Assembly (NCBI RefSeq): GCF_945957345.1
Contig: NZ_CAMFKW010000003.1
Location: 1 to 64,000, forward strand
DNA length: 64,000 bases
Source of the DNA: an uncultured Allobosea sp.
Lineage (GTDB): Bacteria; Pseudomonadota; Alphaproteobacteria; Rhizobiales; Beijerinckiaceae
Reading direction: 5' to 3'
A program made the translations under genes and the position numbers. Positions within the stretch are counted from its first letter, which is position 1; each line of letters starts with the position of its first letter. This document shows positions 7,568-16,831 of this stretch, piece after piece. A model generated the notes under the pieces. The model was not told the origin of the DNA. It ran no database searches and saw only the letters and a program-made list of their open reading frames with translations.

Positions 7568-8551
7568 TCAGTCGCTCGCACGCCCCGAAACCGGCACTGA
7601 GCCGGCCCCGCCGCGGCGCAGGGCCGGTGCATCCTCGCCGAACACGGCCTTGGTGAGCTGCGCGATGCCGCCGACCGTGCCGGCAAGCGACGCAGCCTCG
7701 ATCGGCACGATCACGACCTTGCTGTTATGGCTGGAAGCGATCGATTTCAGCGCATCCGTATAGCGCTCGGCGATGAGAAAGTTGGCGGCCTGAATGTCGC
7801 CCTTGCTGATCGCCTCCGAGACCATGGCGGTGGCGGCCGCTTCCGCCTGGGCCAGCCGCTCGCGGGCCTCGGCATCGCGCAACGCCGCTTCCTTGCGGCC
7901 TTCGGCGGCGAGGATCTGCGCCTGCTTCTGGCCCTCGGCCTTGAGGATTTCGGACTGGCGCAGACCTTCTGCCTCCAACACGGCGGCGCGCTTCTCGCGC
8001 TCAGCCTTCATCTGCCGGTTCATCGCGCCGGCGATATCGGCCGGCGGCAGGATGTCGCGGATCTCGATGCGGGTGACCTTGACGCCCCAGGGCGAGGCGG
8101 CGGCGTCCATGACGCGCAGCAGCCGCTCGTTGATCTCGTCTCGATGCGACAGGAGCTGATCCAGATCCATCGAACCGACGACGGTGCGGATATTGGTCAT
8201 GGTCAGGAGCATCAGGGCGTCGTGCAGCGAGGCGACCTCGTAGCTGGCCTTGGCGGCGTCGAGCACCTGGAAGAAGGCGACGGCGTCGATCCTGACACCG
8301 GCATTATCCTTGGTGATCGCCTCCTGCGAGGGAATGTCGAGCACCTGCTCCATGACATTCACCTTGTGCCCGATGCGGTCGATATAGGGCACGATCAGCC
8401 CAAGGCCCGCGCTCAGCGTCCGCGAATAGCGGCCGAAGCGCTCGACGGTGTAGTTGAAACCCTGTGGAACGGTGCGAACGCCGCGTGCGATCGTCAGGAT
8501 GACCAGCGCCACGATGACGATCACGGCGATGTTGAAGCCCGACAAATCCAT
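7568..8551 (-). CDS. SPFH/Band 7 membrane protein (QmcA/stomatin-like)
   Basis: 327 aa. One N-terminal membrane anchor (FNIAVIVIVALVILTIARGV) is followed by the SPFH domain: RTVPQGFNYTVERFGRYSRTLSAGLGLIVPYIDRIGHKVNVMEQVLDIPSQEAITKDNAGVRIDAVAFFQV. A long alternating-charge coiled coil follows (residues ~180-250, AEREKRAAVLEAEGLRQ and repeats of EGxKQA). A C-terminal region includes IVVIPIEAASLAGTVGG-like sequence. Members form large oligomeric rings that organise membrane proteins or proteases. I used the ATG at 8551, preceded by GGGGA, rather than one 14 codons upstream. First gene of the two-gene operon with nfeD. Confidence 0.9.
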   Translation of the reverse strand: MDLSGFNIAVIVIVALVILTIARGVRTVPQGFNYTVERFGRYSRTLSAGLGLIVPYIDRIGHKVNVMEQVLDIPSQEAITKDNAGVRIDAVAFFQVLDAAKASYEVASLHDALMLLTMTNIRTVVGSMDLDQLLSHRDEINERLLRVMDAAASPWGVKVTRIEIRDILPPADIAGAMNRQMKAEREKRAAVLEAEGLRQSEILKAEGQKQAQILAAEGRKEAALRDAEARERLAQAEAAATAMVSEAISKGDIQAANFLIAERYTDALKSIASSHNSKVVIVPIEAASLAGTVGGIAQLTKAVFGEDAPALRRGGAGSVPVSGRASD

Positions 8552-8681
8552 CTCGTCCCCCTGCGACGCCGATGCGCCGTCCTGCCCATCCAATCCTCAA
8601 ACTGGCGTTTGCGTGGGCCGGTTGCAAGCGGGGGCATCAAACGGGCGAGCCATGCCGGGGGCGGCTCGCCCGAAATCGATG

Positions 8682-9197
8682 TCAGCTCTGCGTCGCGTCC
8701 GTATTGCAGCGCGCCAGCATCCGCGAGGCCGCCGTCACGCCCGCAAGCGAGAACGTATAGGTCGTGACATTGCCGCGCAGCGAACGCGCTTCGAGAGTCA
8801 TGGTGCTGCCCGCGCGCATCGCCGCGAGCAGTGCCGGCTCCCGCTCCAGCCGCTCCAGCCAGGCATTGCTGCCCTCGGTCAGCATGCGGAAGCTGTCATC
8901 GCCGATCGTGACGGTGACGACCGAGTTCCGCGCGAAGTCATAGCCGGTCTGGAAGCTCGATTCCGTCGCCGAGGCTTTTTCTCCCGTCTGCACGAAGAAG
9001 AAAACTTCTCCATGACGTAAATTAGACGGCTCCTCGGAAGAGGGTTTACTCATGATGAAGCAACGTGCCAGATCATCCTTTGCGTAAGTCGCCGCATTCC
9101 ATTCGCCGAACTGACCCAGGGATGTGGGCCCCGCCGCCTGTACGCCCGTCCCCGCCAAGATGACGAGGCAGGCGGCCGAAAGCGCTGTCTTGAACAT
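8682..9197 (-). CDS. Exported IalB-like (invasion-associated locus B) family protein
   Basis: 171 aa with a clear Sec signal peptide (MFKTALSAACLVILAGTGVQA|A). The mature part starts GPTSLGQFGEWNAATYAKDDLARCFIMSKP and contains HGEVFFFVQTG, NSVVTVTIGDDSFRML and a final MLARCNTDATQS, leaving two widely spaced cysteines that could form a disulfide. This is the usual pattern of IalB homologues that are multi-copy in Hyphomicrobiales; despite the name, most have no shown role in invasion. The start at 9197 follows AAAGGAGATGAGACC, a strong ribosome site; the frame is open further upstream through the secA terminator hairpin, which is not credible coding. Confidence 0.8.
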   Translation of the reverse strand: MFKTALSAACLVILAGTGVQAAGPTSLGQFGEWNAATYAKDDLARCFIMSKPSSEEPSNLRHGEVFFFVQTGEKASATESSFQTGYDFARNSVVTVTIGDDSFRMLTEGSNAWLERLEREPALLAAMRAGSTMTLEARSLRGNVTTYTFSLAGVTAASRMLARCNTDATQS

Positions 9198-9317
9198 GGT
9201 CTCATCTCCTTTCATCGCGGCCAACTTGGAAAGGAGAGTGTTACCGAGGCGTAAATGCGACCCGAACAATTCCTGCGTCGATCCGGCGCAGGACGGGCCG
9301 GGCCTGCCCAAAACGAA

Positions 9318-9342
9318 GATGCCCGGCACAGGGCCGGGCATC
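9318..9342 (-). terminator. Rho-independent-type terminator of secA
   Basis: Perfect 10-bp arms, GATGCCCGGC (9318-9327) and GCCGGGCATC (9333-9342), enclose a 5-base loop. On the minus strand the stem is followed by TTCGTTTT. It lies 24 bases after the secA stop. Confidence 0.7.
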
Positions 9343-9366
9343 GGAAGGCGTCAAGGCAGCTAAGCT

Positions 9367-12141
9367 TCAGACGAACTGGCCGTGGCAGTGCTTGAACTTC
9401 TTGCCCGAGCCGCAAGGACAGGGCTCGTTGCGGCCGACCTTGCCCCAGGTCTCGGGATCCGTGGGATTGCGGTCGAGCACGGCCGTATCGGCATCCGTCG
9501 CCGCAAACTGCACGCCGGTCGCGCCGTAATCGCCGAAGCCGGAGTTCGCGCCGTCCTGAACCTGCGCCGGCGCCTGATCCTCGGGCTGGTCGAAGCGGAC
9601 CTCGATGCGCGAGAGATGGCCGGTGACCTGCTGGCGCAGATGGCCGATCAGCCCGTCGAACAGCTCGAAGGCCTCCTGCTTGTATTCCTGCAGCGGGTCG
9701 CGCTGGGCGAGGCCACGCCAGCCGATGACCTGGCGCAGATGGTCGAGCGTGACCAGATGCTCGCGCCAGAGATGGTCGAGCGACTGCAGCAGAACCTGCT
9801 TCTCGACATAGGTCATGACTTCTTCGCTGTTCCGTTCGATACGGCCGGCATAATCCTCGTCGGCGAGCTTGCGGATGCGCTCGCGGATCTCGCTGTCGGC
9901 GATGCCCTCTTCCTTGGCCCAGTCCTCGATCGGCAGATCGAGGTTGAGATGCTGGATCACCTCCTGCTTGAGGCCGGCGCTGTCCCACTGCTCGGGATAG
10001 GCCTCTTCCGGAATGTGGCGGGCGACGACGTCCTCGACCACGCCATGGCGCATGTCGTCGATCGTCTCGCGCACGCTCGCCTGGCGCATGAAGTCGCGGC
10101 GCTGCTCGAACACGACCTTGCGCTGGTCGTTCATGACGTCGTCGTATTTCAGGATGTTCTTGCGGATGTCGAAATTGCGCGCCTCGACCTTGCCCTGAGC
10201 CTTCTCGACCGCCTTGTTGATCCAGGGATGGACGATCGCCTCGTCCTCCTTGAGGCCGAGCTTGGTCAGCATGCCGTCCATCCGGTCGGAGCCGAAGATG
10301 CGCATCAGGTCGTCCTGCAGCGACAGGAAGAACTTGGAGCGGCCGGGATCGCCCTGGCGGCCCGCGCGGCCGCGCAGCTGGTTGTCGATGCGCCGGCTCT
10401 CATGGCGCTCGGTGCCGACGATGTAGAGCCCGCCGGACTTGAGCACACGCTGCTTGAATTCGGCGACCTCGGCGCGGATAGCGGCGGCCTTGGCGTCGCG
10501 CTCCGGACCTTCCTCCATCCCGGCGAGATCGTGGTTGATCCGCATGTCGGCATTGCCGCCGAGCTGGATGTCGGTGCCGCGGCCGGCCATGTTGGTGGCG
10601 ATGGTGATCGCGCCGGGCACGCCGGCCTGCGCGACGATATAGGCTTCCTGCTCATGGAAGCGAGCGTTCAGCACGGCGAAGGCCTTGGTCGTCTTGCCCT
10701 GACGGGCGGCCTCGTAGACCGGTTCCAGCGCCGTCGGGTTGGTGAAGTCGAGCAGCTTGTAGCCCGCCTTCTCCAGCATCTCCGCGATCAGCTCCGAGCG
10801 CTCGATCGAGGTGGTGCCGACCAACACGGGCTGGCCGTTCTCCTGCGCCGACTGGATCTCGCGGATGACGCCGCGCACCTTCTCCTCGAAGGTCCGGTAG
10901 ACTTCGTCGTCCTCGTCCTTGCGGGCGACGGGAACGTTGGTCGGAATCTCGACGACCTCGAGCTTGTAGATCTGGAAGAACTCGTCGGCCTCGGTCGCCG
11001 CCGTGCCGGTCATGCCGGCGAGCTTGGCGTAGAGGCGGAAATAGTTCTGGAAGGTGATCGAGGCCAGCGTCGCGTTCTCGGGCTGGACCGTGACGTGCTC
11101 CTTAGCTTCCAGCGCCTGATGCAGGCCTTCCGAATAGCGTCGGCCCGGCATCATGCGGCCGGTGAACTCGTCGATGATCACCACTTCGTCGTTGCGGACG
11201 ATATAGTCCTTGTCGCGGGTGAACAGCGTGTGGGCCCGCAGCGCCTGATTGACGTGATGGACCAGCGTGACGTTGTGGGCGTCGTAGAGATCGCCCTCGG
11301 TCAGGATGCCGGCCTCCCGCAGCAATTCCTCGATATGCTCGTTGCCGGCTTCGGTCAGCGCCACCGTGCGCTGCTTCTCGTCGACCTCGTAGTCGGTCGG
11401 GATCAGGCCCGGCAGCACCTTGTCGATCGCGACATAGAGGTCCGACTTGTCGTCGAGCGGGCCGGAGATGATCAGCGGCGTACGCGCTTCGTCGACCAGG
11501 ATCGAGTCGACCTCGTCGACGATCGCGAAATGGTGGCCGCGCTGGCTCATCTGCGCGACGTCGTATTTCATGTTGTCGCGGAGATAGTCGAAGCCGAACT
11601 CGTTGTTCGTGCCATAGGTGATGTCGCAGGCATAGGCACGCTGGCGCTCCTCGTCGTCGAGGCCGTGCACGATGATGCCGACGGTCAGGCCGAGGAAGTT
11701 GTAGAGCTTCGCCATCCACTCGGCGTCGCGCCGGGCGAGGTAGTCGTTGACGGTGACGACATGGACGCCCTTGCCTTCGAGGGCGTTGAGATAGGTCGGC
11801 AAGGTCGCGACCAGCGTCTTGCCTTCGCCGGTCTTCATCTCGGCGATGGCGCCCTCGTGCAGCACCATGCCGCCGATCAGCTGGACGTCATAGGGGCGCT
11901 GGCCGAGCACGCGCTTGGCGGCCTCGCGCACCGTGGCGAAGGCGGGGACCAGCAGGTCGTCGAGCTTCTTGCCCTCGGCGATCTGCTTCTTGAACTCTTC
12001 GGTGCGCGCCTTCAGAGCCTCGTCGCTCAGCGCCGAGAGCTCTTTCTCCAGGGCGTTGATCGCGGCGACGCGGGGCTGGTAGCCCTTGACGCGGCGGTCA
12101 TTCGACGAGCCGAAGAGTTTCTTTGCGAGCGCGCCAAGCAT
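9367..12141 (-). CDS. secA: Preprotein translocase ATPase SecA
   Basis: 924 aa, full length. Motor ATPase of the Sec translocon, driving unfolded preproteins through SecYEG at the inner membrane. Walker A MKTGEGKT is at 102-109, Walker B/DEAD-like region [22 protein letters not shown] near 210-225, then preprotein cross-linking domain, [12 protein letters not shown] and [23 protein letters not shown] of the second nucleotide-binding fold. The C-terminus [23 protein letters not shown] (902-924) has zinc ligands C908, C910, C919 and H920, the SecB/ribosome-binding tail. ATG 12141 follows AAAGG. A hairpin-forming repeat (CGAACC/GGTTCG, 12200-12214) lies in the upstream region. Divergent from the PPIase gene. 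Confidence 0.98.
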   Translation of the reverse strand: MLGALAKKLFGSSNDRRVKGYQPRVAAINALEKELSALSDEALKARTEEFKKQIAEGKKLDDLLVPAFATVREAAKRVLGQRPYDVQLIGGMVLHEGAIAEMKTGEGKTLVATLPTYLNALEGKGVHVVTVNDYLARRDAEWMAKLYNFLGLTVGIIVHGLDDEERQRAYACDITYGTNNEFGFDYLRDNMKYDVAQMSQRGHHFAIVDEVDSILVDEARTPLIISGPLDDKSDLYVAIDKVLPGLIPTDYEVDEKQRTVALTEAGNEHIEELLREAGILTEGDLYDAHNVTLVHHVNQALRAHTLFTRDKDYIVRNDEVVIIDEFTGRMMPGRRYSEGLHQALEAKEHVTVQPENATLASITFQNYFRLYAKLAGMTGTAATEADEFFQIYKLEVVEIPTNVPVARKDEDDEVYRTFEEKVRGVIREIQSAQENGQPVLVGTTSIERSELIAEMLEKAGYKLLDFTNPTALEPVYEAARQGKTTKAFAVLNARFHEQEAYIVAQAGVPGAITIATNMAGRGTDIQLGGNADMRINHDLAGMEEGPERDAKAAAIRAEVAEFKQRVLKSGGLYIVGTERHESRRIDNQLRGRAGRQGDPGRSKFFLSLQDDLMRIFGSDRMDGMLTKLGLKEDEAIVHPWINKAVEKAQGKVEARNFDIRKNILKYDDVMNDQRKVVFEQRRDFMRQASVRETIDDMRHGVVEDVVARHIPEEAYPEQWDSAGLKQEVIQHLNLDLPIEDWAKEEGIADSEIRERIRKLADEDYAGRIERNSEEVMTYVEKQVLLQSLDHLWREHLVTLDHLRQVIGWRGLAQRDPLQEYKQEAFELFDGLIGHLRQQVTGHLSRIEVRFDQPEDQAPAQVQDGANSGFGDYGATGVQFAATDADTAVLDRNPTDPETWGKVGRNEPCPCGSGKKFKHCHGQFV

Positions 12142-12500
12142 GTTGGGCCTTTCAGGTGATGCGTTGAGCCCCCGGCCGGCGCGTATCGCTTGTCGCGCGC
12201 GAACCGGAGGTTCGGTATTCTCGAAATGCGACCGCGTGTTTAGACGCGAGCGCGGGCAGGGTCCAGCGTGCGTTTCGTCCTATCGGCAGCGAAACAGCAA
12301 GTGAATTCGGCTCCCGATGTGGGGTTTTTCCGTTCCGCTTCCAAGAGCCCACGCCTGATATCATGCGACGCTGCGGCAACGGGGCCGGTGCAAAGCTGCG
12401 TGATCGGCTGCCGCGATCGTCCGAACCGCCTTGCCTTTGCCGCGTTCAACTGGCAGTGCACCGCCAAACCGCCTCGGTTTTCGACGAAAGGCCGTCATTC
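12142..12500. promoter_or_regulatory. Divergent intergenic region between secA and the PPIase gene
   Basis: These 359 bases hold no credible gene and must carry promoters for both neighbours; I could not place either with confidence. The one clear structure is a short inverted repeat, CGAACC (12200-12205) and GGTTCG (12209-12214), 59 bases upstream of secA. It could form a hairpin in the secA leader. Confidence 0.4.
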
Positions 12501-13358
12501 ATGAATTCAGCCCGTTTCATTGCCGTTCTCGGCTTCGCGCTGCTGGCGGGCCCGGCCTTCGCCCAGGCCGACAAGGTCGTCGCCAAGGTCGACGGCATCG
12601 CGATCACCGAGAAGGACGTCCAGCTCGCGACCGAGGATCTCGGCGAGCGCCTCGCCCAGCTCCCCGAGGAGCGCAAGCGCGACGAGGTGATCAACTATCT
12701 CGTCGACCTCAAGCTCGGCGCCAAGGCCGCGGCCGACGCCAAGATCGGCGACACCCCCGATTTCGCCGCCCGCCTCGCCTATTACCGCGAGAAGGTGCTG
12801 CTCGACGAATACCTGACCCGCGAGGGCAAGAAGGCCGTCACCCCCGAAGCCGCCAAGAAGCTCTTCGATGACACCACCAAGGCGATGGCGCCCGAGGAAG
12901 AGGCCCATGCCCGCCATATCCTCGTCGAGGACGAGGCGCAGGCCAAGGCTGCGGTCGAGCGGCTGAAGAAGGGCGAAGATTTCGCCAAGGTTGCGGCCGA
13001 GCTCTCCAAGGACCCGGGCTCCGGCAAGGAGGGCGGCGATCTCGGCTGGTTCACCAAGGACCGCATGGTGCCGGAATTCGCCGAAGCCGCGTTCAAGCTG
13101 AAGAAGGGCGAGATTTCCGAGCCGGTGAAGAGCCAGTTCGGCTGGCACGTCATAAAGCTCGAGGACAAGCGCACCAAGCCGCTGCCGGATTTCGCGGCCG
13201 TCAAGCCGCAGATCGACCAGTATCTCGAGCGCAAGGCCCAGCAGGATCTCGTTCTCGCCATGCGTGAGAAGGCCAAGGTCGAGCGTCTCGACAAGCCGGC
13301 AGCACCTGCCCCCCCGGCTCCGGACGCCGCCAAGCCGGCCGAGCCGAAGAAGAACTGA
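12501..13358 (+). CDS. Periplasmic parvulin-type peptidyl-prolyl isomerase
   Basis: 285 aa. Signal peptide [22 protein letters not shown] is followed by a SurA-like N-terminal helical part ([27 protein letters not shown]). The parvulin catalytic domain at about residues 130-230 reads [66 protein letters not shown] to [14 protein letters not shown]. Family role: cis-trans isomerisation of prolyl bonds in newly exported proteins. The tail is Pro/Ala/Lys-rich. The start at 12501 gives the signal peptide and has AAAGG upstream. Divergent from secA, so both genes of the gap serve protein export. It ends just before a strong hairpin. Confidence 0.92.
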   Translation: MNSARFIAVLGFALLAGPAFAQADKVVAKVDGIAITEKDVQLATEDLGERLAQLPEERKRDEVINYLVDLKLGAKAAADAKIGDTPDFAARLAYYREKVLLDEYLTREGKKAVTPEAAKKLFDDTTKAMAPEEEAHARHILVEDEAQAKAAVERLKKGEDFAKVAAELSKDPGSGKEGGDLGWFTKDRMVPEFAEAAFKLKKGEISEPVKSQFGWHVIKLEDKRTKPLPDFAAVKPQIDQYLERKAQQDLVLAMREKAKVERLDKPAAPAPPAPDAAKPAEPKKN

Positions 13359-13369
13359 GACAGTCGTCC

Positions 13370-13396
13370 TATGCCGGCCGCAGCGCGGCCGGCATA
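13370..13396. terminator. Bidirectional hairpin between the PPIase gene and the convergent small gene
   Basis: Perfect 12-bp arms, TATGCCGGCCGC (13370-13381) and GCGGCCGGCATA (13385-13396), have a 3-base loop. There is no strong T run on either side, so it may act as a Rho-assisted stop or an mRNA end stabiliser for the convergent genes. Confidence 0.6.
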
Positions 13397-13408
13397 GCTT
13401 CTAGATCC

Positions 13409-13600
13409 TCAATCGCATTTGATTCCGCATTTGACCACGGGCCGTCCGTCTGGCCCGATTTCGACCCAGCATTGCCAGCTGCATCCCTTCGGCAGAACAG
13501 CCTTGCTCTCTTTTCCGAGAGGAGTAACGGCGTTGCCAATGGTTTCTTCCAGCTTCTTCTGTGCCCGTGCAATCTCGGGCGTCAGCAGAGTATCCGCCAT
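13409..13600 (-). CDS. Small Cys-rich protein of unknown function
   Basis: 63 aa from ATG 13600, which has an excellent ribosome site (AAGGAGG, 5-base spacing). Residues 1-40 look helical and soluble (MADTLLTPEIARAQKKLEETIGNAVTPLGKE). The last 26 residues hold four cysteines as C-W-x-C...C-x-x-x-C with Trp and Gly (GCSWQCWVEIGPDGRPVVKCGIKCD). There is no signal peptide. I do not recognise the family. The leader-like helical N-terminus plus short Cys-rich C-terminus resembles the layout of a modified-peptide precursor or a small metal-binding protein, but no modifying enzyme is adjacent. Paired palindromes lie just upstream (13626-13665). Confidence 0.72.
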   Translation of the reverse strand: MADTLLTPEIARAQKKLEETIGNAVTPLGKESKAVLPKGCSWQCWVEIGPDGRPVVKCGIKCD

Positions 13601-13625
13601 GGTGCCTCCTTGCGCATGCTCATCA

Positions 13626-13665
13626 TGCAACCATAAGTTGCAATATCGATAAGCGGGTTGCAACC
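13626..13665. promoter_or_regulatory. Two GTTGCA palindromes between divergent small gene and argJ
   Basis: TGCAAC-CATAA-GTTGCA (13626-13642, perfect 6-bp arms) and the perfect 10-bp palindrome GGTTGCAACC (13656-13665) stand about 14 bases apart, 26 bases upstream of the small Cys-rich gene and 78 bases upstream of argJ. The shared GTTGCA half site suggests one dimeric regulator bound twice; its identity is unknown. Confidence 0.6.
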
Positions 13666-13742
13666 GTTATTTGCTTTGGCCGCCGCTCTTGTCTTCTGAC
13701 CGTCTCTGCGGCAGATCAGCCTCCCCAACTGGAGGAAGCCCG

Positions 13743-14993
13743 ATGGCCGGCAAGGATGTCCCCGTTTCCCCGCTCGCGCCGAAGCGCCAGCCCAAGGTTC
13801 CAGCGGTGCCGGGCGTGCGCTTCGCCACCGCCGAGGCCGGCATCCGCTACAAGGGCCGCCAGGACGTCTGGTTCGCGCTGCTCGACGAGGGCACGCAGGT
13901 CGCGGGCGTCTTTACCCGCTCGAAATGCCCCTCCGCTCCGGTCGACTGGTGCCGCGAGAACCTGAAGCAGGGTTCGGCCCGCGCCGTCGTCGTCAATTCC
14001 GGCAATGCCAACGCCTTCACCGGCCTGAAAGGCCGTGATTCCGTCAAGCTCACCGCCGAGATCGCGGCGAAGGCTGCCGGCTGCAGGCCTCAGGAGGTCT
14101 TCATCGCCTCGACCGGCGTGATCGGCGAGCCGCTCGATGCGACCAAGTTCAAGGGCGTTCTCGACGAATGCGCCAAGCGCGCGGCCGACGGCCCCTGGAT
14201 CGACGCCGCCCGCGCGATCATGACCACAGACACTTTCCCGAAGGCCCTGACCCGCAAGGCCAAGATCGACGGCAAGGAAGTGGTCATCGCCGGCATCGCC
14301 AAGGGCGCCGGCATGATCGCGCCGGACATGGCGACGATGCTCTCCTTCGTCTTCACCGATGCCCCGATCGCCGCCCCCGTGCTGCAGGCCCTGCTCTCCA
14401 AGGGCGTGAAGGGCTCGTTCAATGCTGTCACCGTCGACAGCGACACCTCGACCTCGGACACGCTGATGCTGTTCGCCACCGGCAAGGCTGCCGCTCGCGG
14501 CGTGCCGGCGATCACCGAGATCAACGACGCCCGCCTGTCCGGCTTCAAGCGCGCGTTGAATTCGATCCTGCTGGAGCTCGCCCACCTCGTCTGCAAGGAC
14601 GGTGAAGGCGCCCGCAAATTCGTCGAGGTGCGCGTCACCGGCGCAGCCTCCGCCCGCTCGGCCAAGCGCGTCGCGCTCTCGATCGCCAATTCCCCGCTGG
14701 TCAAGACCGCCATCGCCGGCGAGGACGCCAATTGGGGGCGCGTCGTCATGGCCGTCGGCAAGGCCGGCGAACCGGCCGATCGCGACAGGCTCGATATCGG
14801 CTTCGGCGACATCGTCGTGGCGAAGCAGGGCGCGCGTGCCCCGTCCTATGACGAGGTCGCGGTTTCCGACTACATGAAGGGCGACAACATCGTCATCACC
14901 GCCGATCTCGGGCTGGGGCGCGGCAAGGCCACGGTCTGGACCTGCGACCTGACCAAAGCCTATGTCGAGATCAATGGCGACTACCGCTCCTGA
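13743..14993 (+). CDS. argJ: Bifunctional ornithine acetyltransferase/N-acetylglutamate synthase
   Basis: 416 aa. ArgJ moves the acetyl group from N-acetylornithine to glutamate in the cyclic arginine pathway and can also use acetyl-CoA. It is made as a precursor that cleaves itself. The cleavage/nucleophile site is seen as [16 protein letters not shown], with the bond Ala197-Thr198. Other family blocks: [56 protein letters not shown], and the alpha/beta-chain end [28 protein letters not shown] precedes the ATG at 13743. The next gene starts within its last 20 bases, so it heads a four-gene operon through mutT. Confidence 0.97.
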   Translation: MAGKDVPVSPLAPKRQPKVPAVPGVRFATAEAGIRYKGRQDVWFALLDEGTQVAGVFTRSKCPSAPVDWCRENLKQGSARAVVVNSGNANAFTGLKGRDSVKLTAEIAAKAAGCRPQEVFIASTGVIGEPLDATKFKGVLDECAKRAADGPWIDAARAIMTTDTFPKALTRKAKIDGKEVVIAGIAKGAGMIAPDMATMLSFVFTDAPIAAPVLQALLSKGVKGSFNAVTVDSDTSTSDTLMLFATGKAAARGVPAITEINDARLSGFKRALNSILLELAHLVCKDGEGARKFVEVRVTGAASARSAKRVALSIANSPLVKTAIAGEDANWGRVVMAVGKAGEPADRDRLDIGFGDIVVAKQGARAPSYDEVAVSDYMKGDNIVITADLGLGRGKATVWTCDLTKAYVEINGDYRS

Positions 14994-15897
14994 GGTTTCC
15001 GCGGACCCAAGCCGTAGTTTCATCGCCGTCAATCTCGCGATCTGCGCCCTGCTCTGGGGCTCGAGCTACCTGTTCATCAAGCTGATGAGCGGGCAGGTTC
15101 CGGCTCTTGCCATCGCGGCCGGGCGAGGCCTGCTCGGCGCGGCTGCCCTGTCGCTCTGGAGCCTGTGGCGCCGGCAGAATCCGCTGCCGCGCCGGGCCGA
15201 GATCGTTCCCTGGCTCGTGCTCGGCACCACCAATGGCTGGCTGCCCAACGTGCTCGTCGCCTATGCGCTGACGCAGCTCCCCAGCGGCCCCGGCGCGATG
15301 ATCCAGGCGGCGAGCCCGCTCGTCACCGCGCTCGGTGCCCATTTCTTCTTCGCCGAGGAGAGGCTGACCCGGCGCCGTGTCGGCGGCATCCTGCTCGGCA
15401 TGGCCGGCGTCGCCATGCTGATCGGCCCGCGCTTGTTTGAAGGCGGCGGCACGGCGCTCAGCGTGCTGGCCATGGTCGGCGCGGCGCTGAGCTACACCGC
15501 CGCCAATCTCTATGTCCGCTCCGTGCCGGCCGCGACCGGCGAACCGGCACGGCTGGCACTGGGGCAGCAGATGTTCTCGGGCACGATCGCCACGACGCTC
15601 GCCCTCACCTTCCTCGGCCCCACGGCTTTCCTGCCCGTGCTCAACCATCTCCCGACCATGCTGGCGCTCGGCGTGCTGGCGACCGCGATCCCGGTCACGG
15701 TCTTCATGCGCCTGATTCGGGCGGCAGGCCCGACGCGCGCGGCCATGACCGGCTATCTCGTGCCGACGGTCGCGGTGATTCTTGGCGTCATTGTCCTGCA
15801 CGAAGCTCTGGAGTTGCGGCAAATCCTCGGCGGCTGCATCATCCTGGCCGGCGTCTTCCTCGTCACGACGACGCCGCGCAAGGTGGGGGCCTCATGA
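14974..15897 (+). CDS. EamA/DMT-family transporter
   Basis: 307 aa, ten hydrophobic segments in two EamA repeats. The first opens [21 protein letters not shown]; the second has [24 protein letters not shown] and ends [16 protein letters not shown]. These inner-membrane carriers export or import small metabolites such as amino acids. Placement after argJ could hint at an amino-acid-related substrate but proves nothing. It overlaps argJ by 20 bases and the following lipoprotein gene by 4 (ATGA), evidence of translational coupling. An ATG 4 codons earlier is an equal alternative start. Confidence 0.88.
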   Translation: MATTAPEVSADPSRSFIAVNLAICALLWGSSYLFIKLMSGQVPALAIAAGRGLLGAAALSLWSLWRRQNPLPRRAEIVPWLVLGTTNGWLPNVLVAYALTQLPSGPGAMIQAASPLVTALGAHFFFAEERLTRRRVGGILLGMAGVAMLIGPRLFEGGGTALSVLAMVGAALSYTAANLYVRSVPAATGEPARLALGQQMFSGTIATTLALTFLGPTAFLPVLNHLPTMLALGVLATAIPVTVFMRLIRAAGPTRAAMTGYLVPTVAVILGVIVLHEALELRQILGGCIILAGVFLVTTTPRKVGAS

Positions 15898-16409
15898 GGA
15901 TCGGGACTATCGCGGCGGCCGTGCTGGCCGGCGCCGTCATGGCGGGTTGTGTCGATCGCAAGCCCGCGACCGTGGCCTTCTCCGCCGAGGAGGCAGCCTT
16001 CATCAAGAAATCAGGCACCGGAATCATCACCGGCCACGCCTTCCGCACCAAGCCGAGCGGCGTGGTGGTCAACGCGGCCGGCCAAGTCGTACGCCTCATT
16101 CCCGACACCGCCTTCGCCCGCGAGCGCTTCGCCAATTTCTACGGCAAGGCCAAATACGTGCCCCACAGTGCCTATCCGCGCGACGACAGTGTCGACCCCG
16201 GCTATTCCGAATATACCCGCACGACCAAGGCCGAGGCCAATGGCCGCTTCGCCTTCGACAAGGTCGCGCCAGGGACCTATTTCCTGACAACGCAGGTGAT
16301 CTGGGGCGAGGAAACCGCCTTCACCCGCGAAGGCGGCTCGGTCTATGACAGCGTCACGCTGACGGGCAAGGAAACCGAGCCCGTCCAGGTCATCCTCTCC
16401 GGTAACTGA
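15894..16409 (+). CDS. Lipoprotein with carboxypeptidase-regulatory-like beta domain
   Basis: 171 aa. A lipoprotein signal with lipobox VMAGC (Cys about residue 19) is followed by a soluble domain: SGTGIITGHAFRTKPSGVVVNAAGQVVRLIPDTAFAR, later EANGRFAFDKVAPGTYFLTTQVIW and a closing VTLTGKETEPVQVILSG. The GRFAFDKVAPGTYFL pattern marks a carboxypeptidase-regulatory-like (CnaB-like) fold, a non-enzymatic beta sandwich. It starts inside the transporter stop (ATGA overlap). No specific function is known. Confidence 0.8.
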   Translation: MRIGTIAAAVLAGAVMAGCVDRKPATVAFSAEEAAFIKKSGTGIITGHAFRTKPSGVVVNAAGQVVRLIPDTAFARERFANFYGKAKYVPHSAYPRDDSVDPGYSEYTRTTKAEANGRFAFDKVAPGTYFLTTQVIWGEETAFTREGGSVYDSVTLTGKETEPVQVILSGN

Positions 16410-16418
16410 GACACCCTC

Positions 16419-16823
16419 GTGAAGCTGCTCCTAGTCGTTGCCTGTGCCCTGATCGATGCCGACAATCGCGTCCTCGTCACGCAACGGCCCGAAGGCAAGG
16501 CGCTCGTGGGCCTGTGGGAGTTTCCGGGAGGCAAGCTGGAGCCCGGCGAGCGGCCGGAGCCGGCACTGATCCGCGAGCTTTCCGAAGAACTCGGCATCAC
16601 CGTGAAGGAAGATTGCCTCGCGCCCCTGACCTTCGCCAGCTACGCCTATCCCGAATTCCACCTGCTGATGCCGCTCTATATCTGCCGGCGCTGGGAAGGT
16701 ATGGCGACGTCCCGCGAGGGCCAGGCGCTGAAATGGGTGCGTCCCGGCAGATTGCGCGATCTCGCCATGCCGCCCGCCGACGAGCCGCTGATCCCGCCGC
16801 TGATCGATCTGCTCGGCGCCTAA
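16419..16823 (+). CDS. mutT: 8-oxo-dGTP diphosphatase, MutT-type Nudix hydrolase
   Basis: 134 aa. The Nudix box is complete at residues 38-60, with G38, E44, R52, E53, E56, E57 and G59 in register (GKLEPGERPEPALIRELSEE). The N-terminal strand LLLVVACALIDADNRVLVTQRPEGK and the late ALKWVRPGRLRDLAMPPADEPLIP match MutT proteins that hydrolyse oxidised dGTP to prevent A:T to C:G mutation. Start codon is GTG at 16419. It lies 9 bases after the lipoprotein gene, last of the argJ run, and converges on the DUF930 gene with 8 bases between. Confidence 0.92.
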   Translation: MKLLLVVACALIDADNRVLVTQRPEGKALVGLWEFPGGKLEPGERPEPALIRELSEELGITVKEDCLAPLTFASYAYPEFHLLMPLYICRRWEGMATSREGQALKWVRPGRLRDLAMPPADEPLIPPLIDLLGA

Positions 16824-16831
16824 GCTCAAGC

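Noticed and set aside
9198..9341. Upstream extension of the IalB-like protein
   Set aside because: The open frame continues 48 codons but crosses the secA terminator hairpin and hides a good signal peptide and ribosome site at 9197.
9382..12159. A 925-codon open frame opposite secA
   Set aside because: It mirrors secA almost end to end, has no recognisable domain, and exists because stop codons are rare on the complement of GC-rich genes.
12363..12500. Longer start for the PPIase gene
   Set aside because: The extra 46 codons lack a ribosome site and would put the signal peptide in mid-protein.
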